Source: JALUUH01 sp964636675 (GTDB lineage Bacteria > Pseudomonadota > Gammaproteobacteria > S012-40). Taken from it: a stretch of 20,346 nt of DNA. The position numbers and the translations under genes were made by a program. The stretch lies in NCBI GenBank assembly GCA_964636675.1, contig CAZWUO010000051.1:1-20346 (forward strand). Direction: 5' to 3'. The notes beneath the pieces are model-generated. The model was not told the origin of the DNA and searched no databases. It worked only from the letters and a program-made list of their open reading frames with translations. Shown one piece after another: positions 16,407-20,346 of this stretch; positions within the stretch are counted from its first letter, which is position 1, and every line of letters starts with the position of its first letter.

Positions 16407-17919
16407 AACCCACTCCTTTTCTATTCAATAGCCACTGATTTAGTGTAATAAACCCATAGATTAGCAATTGTGATTCTCCTTCATTGGAGACGTTAACTTG
16501 CTCAAATACTTTGTCACTGAAGAAACCTGTGGACTTTAAGTTGGCCACGTCCGTATAAGCAGCAGGCATATTTCCTATAAAGCTTTTAAGAGGAATAATG
16601 GTCCCTGATTTTTTTCGTTTTATTATACTACCAGGTATTTTTTTCCGAAATAATTTGCTCAGTACTAATTTCCCATCTGGGTAGATATATCTTTCACTAT
16701 CCGCGAGCTGAAACGCTGATTGATACACGCTTAAATGGGTTAACGGATGGTATGTTGATATTCCATGTCGTTTTTCAGGATAATAAGTTTGCGGGAAAAT
16801 CATTCCACCTTGTTTTTCAATCGTATTCAGATAAAATAATTTTCGAAGAAGTTCGCCAGGATAGCGATCGATTTTTTTCGTTAAATATTCAACAACATAA
16901 TCTGATAAATCTTTGCCATGAATGAATATCTCATTTAATCTGTTAAAAAATTGGCAATGTGCTTGAGCATAGATCCATCCCAGTGACAGTTTAGGAAACT
17001 GGGTGTGAGCGAATAATACGCCAGTATTTTTTACGCCACCGAAAATCGGGTCTCCACCTTCACCAGTGATTGCTATATTGCGTGTTTCGCGCGCCAATGC
17101 ATATTTGGCAATAACACAGGTATCAATGACTGGACTGATATGGCCTGCAGTAAATTCTTTGTGAAAATTTAAAAAATTATCCGATGAGAGCTGCGCATAA
17201 CGTAATGGTGATTGGCAGTGCTGGGCCATTTCACGGGCATATTGAATTTCACCATCACCAAATTCAGTTCTCGTTTTTTCGTCGTAACCTAATGTCAATA
17301 TTTCAGATGTGTTTTCATCATGGCCAAAACAATGAGCCATAATAGATGAGTCGATTCCCCCTGAGCACCAGACGTCAAAATTTTTGTGTTTACTTTTTAG
17401 CTTTGACACTTCCTCAGAGAGGCATTCTCCTACATCATGAATAGAGTGATTCTCTATTTCTTTTATTGGAAAAAATACATCTTCTTCGGTGACTTTACTG
17501 TTTTTATAATGATAGAGCGTGACATTCTTACATGAAGTTATTTCATCAAACAAGGCCATCCCCTGTGGCACATAACCTAGTGAAAAGTACAGTGCCATAG
17601 ATTCTTCAGACAAGGTAAGTTTGATATTGTTTTTTTTGACCCAGTCGTCAATGTGCAACATATCATCGGTTAAAAATAATTTACCAGCTATATACATGAA
17701 CAACAAAGGGTACTGGCCAAGATAGTCACGGCCAAAGGTGACAAGCCGGTTGATCATGTCTATTTCGATTGCGATACCTCGATCTTGCTCTATCAAGTCG
17801 CGTACTGAATTTATGTTTTCAATTCCAGGAGAGATATATAAAACATGTTGAACGCCTATTTTTTCAAAAAAACCACTCTGTCTGATTTTGAAAGTATCGA
17901 GTTCCATTTCTAACCACAT
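16399..17919 (-). CDS. asparagine-synthetase-like amide/lactam-forming enzyme
   Basis: A 506-residue member of the asparagine synthetase B superfamily. The N-terminal half has a reduced glutaminase-like region (GRDYLGQYPLLFMYIAGKLFLTDDM) but the start reads MWLEMEL, with no Cys2 nucleophile, so it should not hydrolyse glutamine. The C-terminal ATP-pyrophosphatase domain has the PP-loop SGGIDSS at 186-192, GEGGDPIFGG at 286-295, and the conserved KRKKSG near the C-terminus. The missing Cys and the length recall beta-lactam synthetases (about 500-515 residues); lasso peptide cyclases are usually longer. Substrate adenylation and amide or lactam formation are inferred. ATG 17919 has GGGAG about 9 bases upstream, and the preceding gene ends five bases before it. 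Confidence 0.85.
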   Translation of the reverse strand: MWLEMELDTFKIRQSGFFEKIGVQHVLYISPGIENINSVRDLIEQDRGIAIEIDMINRLVTFGRDYLGQYPLLFMYIAGKLFLTDDMLHIDDWVKKNNIKLTLSEESMALYFSLGYVPQGMALFDEITSCKNVTLYHYKNSKVTEEDVFFPIKEIENHSIHDVGECLSEEVSKLKSKHKNFDVWCSGGIDSSIMAHCFGHDENTSEILTLGYDEKTRTEFGDGEIQYAREMAQHCQSPLRYAQLSSDNFLNFHKEFTAGHISPVIDTCVIAKYALARETRNIAITGEGGDPIFGGVKNTGVLFAHTQFPKLSLGWIYAQAHCQFFNRLNEIFIHGKDLSDYVVEYLTKKIDRYPGELLRKLFYLNTIEKQGGMIFPQTYYPEKRHGISTYHPLTHLSVYQSAFQLADSERYIYPDGKLVLSKLFRKKIPGSIIKRKKSGTIIPLKSFIGNMPAAYTDVANLKSTGFFSDKVFEQVNVSNEGESQLLIYGFITLNQWLLNRKGVGYV

Positions 17920-17923
17920 GACT

Positions 17924-19096
17924 CTACACTCCCTCGTTGTCGTTGATAGATATGCTACTTTGTTGTATTAGGAACGTAATAAATACCGAGTTAGCATTAA
18001 TAATCTCAACAGAGTTAAACCCAGCCTCTGAGAGCGCCCTCAGGTACCAGCTTAGGGAGCGTGTTGTTAATACTCCTTTTAACCGGTTTCGCTTTTTATC
18101 AATCTCGCTATCCGTCATTCCATTTTTTCGCTTAAATTCATCATAAAGTGAATGAGTAAGAGAAGATGAGGTTACCTTTTCAGTTAATATCAATATTCCA
18201 TTGTGGCTTAATGCCGATTTTATCGTCTGTAAATATTCGTCTCTTTGATCAATAAAGTGCAATACCCAGTTCGCGATAACGACATCAAAGGGGCCGCTAT
18301 CTATTGGGAATTCTTCTGAGTATATTAATGTTGCTTTGTTAAACGATTGGTCAAGCATTGCCCTGGAGTTATCCACGCCATAGAGATTCCGGTATCCTTC
18401 ATCATGCAATCGTTTCAATGTTTCTCCTATTGCACTACCTACATCAATAATCTTGGGTGAATGAAAGTCACATTTGTTGATCACTTGTAGGGTTTTATCA
18501 ATGACACGTTGATAATCTGGGATCTCTCGCTCAGCTATTTCTAAAAACTGATTCGCAACATTTTCATCGAATCGCCACGAATCAATTTTATCAACCGATT
18601 GTCGAAATATTTTATTACGTTCAAGAGTGCGAACTTTGCTGGAATAGTGATGTTCCCACGAACGTCTAAATCCTTTTCTTTGTGGAAGATTATCTTCCAG
18701 TGATTTCATTTTTATTGAATTATTTTTCATATAACAAGCAGCAAGACGCAAGGGTATTTTCAAGTCAAAAGACTCTTCACCTCCGTAATTCAACATGCTT
18801 TTATTTTTTGGGAAATCTAATTTTTGTTTGTCCTTTTCAAACCCTTGTAAACCAAACATAAGATCCATCGCTCGAAGAGATGAAGTAGCACTAATGCCTA
18901 GCAATGATTCATTTTCACCGGCCAAATTCACTTCTTGCTCATAGATGTATTCTGTAATTGCGGCATGAGGCGGTAGCTTTTTTGTACGTATACTTGGTGG
19001 ATAATTTGTCTCGATGACAACAGCTTCTTTAGCGATACGACACATTTTTTCAATAATTATTTTAGGGTCAATAAACAAATAAAGGACACCCGCCAT
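17924..19096 (-). CDS. truncated methyltransferase fused to CmoA-like carboxy-SAM synthase domain
   Basis: From ATG 19096 the product is 390 residues. Residues 1-125 are the C-terminal half of a class I SAM methyltransferase (MAGVLYLFIDPKIIIEKMCRI, then VVIETNYPPS); the SAM-binding N-terminal half is missing. Residues about 172-378 form a complete second domain resembling CmoA: FDENVANQF, IPDY, DVGSAIG, VDNSRAM, NWVLHFI, TEKVT, FKRKNG and SEIDKKRNRL. Arg336 aligns, without gaps nearby, with E. coli CmoA Arg199, recalled as the carboxylate-binding residue for carboxy-SAM. CmoA makes carboxy-SAM from SAM and prephenate. The frame stays open upstream to 19201, but that part overlaps cupin coding sequence. 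The synthetase-like gene follows after four bases. Confidence 0.8.
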   Translation of the reverse strand: MAGVLYLFIDPKIIIEKMCRIAKEAVVIETNYPPSIRTKKLPPHAAITEYIYEQEVNLAGENESLLGISATSSLRAMDLMFGLQGFEKDKQKLDFPKNKSMLNYGGEESFDLKIPLRLAACYMKNNSIKMKSLEDNLPQRKGFRRSWEHHYSSKVRTLERNKIFRQSVDKIDSWRFDENVANQFLEIAEREIPDYQRVIDKTLQVINKCDFHSPKIIDVGSAIGETLKRLHDEGYRNLYGVDNSRAMLDQSFNKATLIYSEEFPIDSGPFDVVIANWVLHFIDQRDEYLQTIKSALSHNGILILTEKVTSSSLTHSLYDEFKRKNGMTDSEIDKKRNRLKGVLTTRSLSWYLRALSEAGFNSVEIINANSVFITFLIQQSSISINDNEGV

Positions 19097-19535
19097 TAAT
19101 ATGATGCGATTGCTCTGAAGAATAGGGAGGGATATCCAGCAATTGTAATGTTGGATCCCCCGGCCTTTCAGGCGGAAATACCTGTTTTGTTGAGCAACCA
19201 TTCACATAAGGTAAGCTCGTTTTTCTTGTTAGAGTTGATGATTTGTCTTCAGGCATGTAGCCACGAATTATTGTTGCGACATGGTGACTTGTAATGCGAG
19301 TAGCTCCAGATTTCACATGCGCCGTTCTTTCATCCTCTGATAAATAAAATATTGAGTCGCCTTTATCAACGGTGATATTGTGTTCGCCAATGAATGTCTT
19401 AAAAAAATATAAATCGTCTATTGTTGCTTCCACAATTTTATTTAGTCCTGCATCAATATACTCGACGCCATAGAGTTTTTTGATTGCATCTTCATCAAGC
19501 GCTTGTTTATCAATAATAGATGAAATTATGTCCAT
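19068..19535 (-). pseudogene. truncated cupin gene
   Basis: From ATG 19535 (GGAGG eight bases upstream, so a confident start; a TTG at 19559 is less likely) the frame runs 155 codons. It ends with the start of a cupin barrel: NGCSTKQVFPPERPGDPTLQ, then LLDIPPYSSEQSHHI. In cupins the double His opens a metal-binding motif that continues with a further His and a Glu. Here coding potential passes at HHI into nine unrelated residues (NGGCPLFVY) and a stop. The following bases instead continue in another frame as a methyltransferase. The rest of the barrel is missing, so the product is unlikely to be active. The promoter and ribosome site may still drive the downstream genes. Confidence 0.75.
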
Positions 19536-19559
19536 AGATTCTGCCTCCAACTGATACAA

Positions 19560-19864
19560 GGTTATTCAGAGGCTATAAAAATGAAGCAGTACTGGCAATC
19601 GGTACTTGACCAAGAGTCGGTATAGGGGTGTGAACGGTAATTATTTTGAGATGAGTGGTTTTAGAAAACGGTTAACTTCTACGGCTCACGCATCGATGAA
19701 TCGGCTCCAACCGTTCAAGTAAAAATTGCAGCCGTTAACGACCTCTTAGAACCATTCATATAACACCACGCGACAACGTCTATTAACATTCGGTAAGTTT
19801 CGGTCTTAGCAGCAATCACACACTAGGACTCGACATGATCACAATACTCAGAAACAGCCTCACA
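19560..19864. other. gap without a recognisable gene
   Basis: About 300 bases between the accessory operon and the transporter remnant carry no convincing gene. Two tiny plus-strand frames exist: 14 codons from 19581 (MKQYWQSVLDQESV), preceded by AGAGG at a workable distance, and 23 codons near 19652. The first could be the severed 5' end of a lost gene. Neither can be assigned. Confidence 0.3.
19572..19598 (-). promoter_or_regulatory. weak promoter for the accessory operon
   Basis: On the minus strand TTGCCA (19598-19593) and TATAGC (19577-19572) lie upstream of the cupin start, with only 15 bases between them, which is short for sigma-70. This is the best candidate I see. Confidence 0.22.
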
Positions 19865-20232
19865 TACCGGCGATCTTAGTGCTTATCGCCGCAGCCACTA
19901 TTTTGTAGTCGGAAGAGAACAATCGTAAAAATAGCCAACGACTCTCACTGCCGAAAGCAATGCTTGATTTCAAGGTCGGTTTTTTTGGCACTGCATTACT
20001 GGCGATGGCCTTCTTATCACTGGGCGCGATGGGGTTGATTGTTACCATCGCCACCGTCGTCTCTTTTATCTCGGCCCCTGTGATCGCCTACATCAGCTAC
20101 CAAGTCATGCAAGGAGAGACAATAAAAAAAGAGGACAGACCAGATAAATTGATGGCGCTTTGGAGTAAAGCAGGTATCGCGATAATGGCTTTGCTTAGCC
20201 TCGTTTATCTGTGGCTCATTGTTGTCATATAA
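19865..20232 (+). pseudogene. NRAMP-type divalent metal transporter remnant
   Basis: The open part (ATG 19960, 90 residues) reads LDFKVGFFGTALLAMAFLSLGA and then GLIVTIATVVSFISAPVIAYISYQV, followed by a final helix AGIAIMALLSLVYLWLIVVI. These match the C-terminal segments of NRAMP/MntH-like proton-coupled metal transporters. Between SLGA and GLIV the family normally has two further helices, so an internal deletion is likely. Upstream in the same frame, IPAILVLIAAATIL ends in a TAG at about 19907 and then SEENNRKNSQRLSLPKA leads into the open part. The N-terminal two thirds are absent. It is an eroded gene; expression of the 90-residue piece as a membrane protein cannot be excluded. Confidence 0.6.
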
Positions 20233-20245
20233 TTGTTGTCATATA
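20218..20245 (+). repeat. 14-bp tandem duplication across a stop codon
   Basis: ATTGTTGTCATATA occurs twice in succession (20218-20231 and 20232-20245). The first copy encodes the last four residues of the transporter remnant. It looks like a replication-slippage event in a decaying gene. Confidence 0.75.
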
Positions 20246-20327
20246 AAGGCTGCTGGGAAATCCGACCCAGAGAGATCGAAATCTAATCGAGATATATACC
20301 CGTGGCGTTATAGATTTAGGCCTTATT

Positions 20328-20337
20328 ACACGCCCTA
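20328..20337. repeat. third copy of the ACACGCCCTA motif
   Basis: This 10-base match to the inverted repeats at 2345-2461 sits at the right edge of the window and may be the end of a mobile element continuing outside. Confidence 0.25.
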
Positions 20338-20346
20338 TTCCTTCCA

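Noticed and set aside
16068..19535. Lasso peptide cluster
   Set aside because: The Asn-synthetase-like enzyme suggests it, but there is no recognisable precursor peptide, leader peptidase or RRE protein in the operon, and the enzyme is shorter than usual lasso cyclases.
1..20346. CRISPR arrays, tRNA and rRNA genes
   Set aside because: Looked for regularly spaced repeats and tRNA-like cloverleaf sequences by eye and saw none.

Overview
This AT-leaning window (roughly 42% GC by eye) looks like the chromosome of a free-living or host-associated gammaproteobacterium, probably marine. The evidence is a proteobacterial-type gshA, a CheW-family signalling protein, modABC, a DeaD-type helicase with a DbpA-like tail, and a BtsS/BtsR-type two-component pair. 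I cannot name the genus.

Left third (1-8122). A large membrane protein with an N-terminal CheW domain and a C-terminal LysM domain is followed by a 117-bp inverted-repeat element. Next come gshA (TTG start) with a DUF1499 lipoprotein-like gene, then a secreted beta-propeller lipoprotein with a clear intrinsic terminator. The lipoprotein gene is divergent from an outer-membrane beta-barrel gene, and the shared promoter region holds two TTCCCAT inverted repeats.

Middle (8150-15510). modA-modB-modC encode a molybdate ABC importer on the minus strand. A DEAD-box RNA helicase (deaD/csdA-like) follows on the plus strand, then a 384-bp gap with an 18-bp perfect palindrome and a possible decayed reading frame, and then an LytS-family histidine kinase with its LytTR response regulator.

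Right quarter (15507-20346). This is the accessory and most interesting part: a leftward, tightly packed operon that looks like a small biosynthetic locus. It holds (i) the 5' part of a cupin gene, cut off inside the metal-binding motif; (ii) a two-part SAM enzyme, made of the C-terminal half of a class I methyltransferase joined to a complete domain resembling CmoA, the carboxy-SAM synthase; (iii) an asparagine-synthetase-like ATP-dependent amide-forming enzyme without the N-terminal cysteine; and (iv) an unknown 112-residue protein translationally coupled to it. A bacterial PH-domain membrane protein lies downstream. The cupin and methyltransferase parts meet out of frame at a probable deletion junction, so the locus seems to be a damaged remnant. 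Upstream of it is an eroded NRAMP-type metal transporter fragment. My working hypothesis is a carboxy-SAM-dependent carboxymethylation and amide/lactam-forming pathway for a small natural product, now partly deleted.
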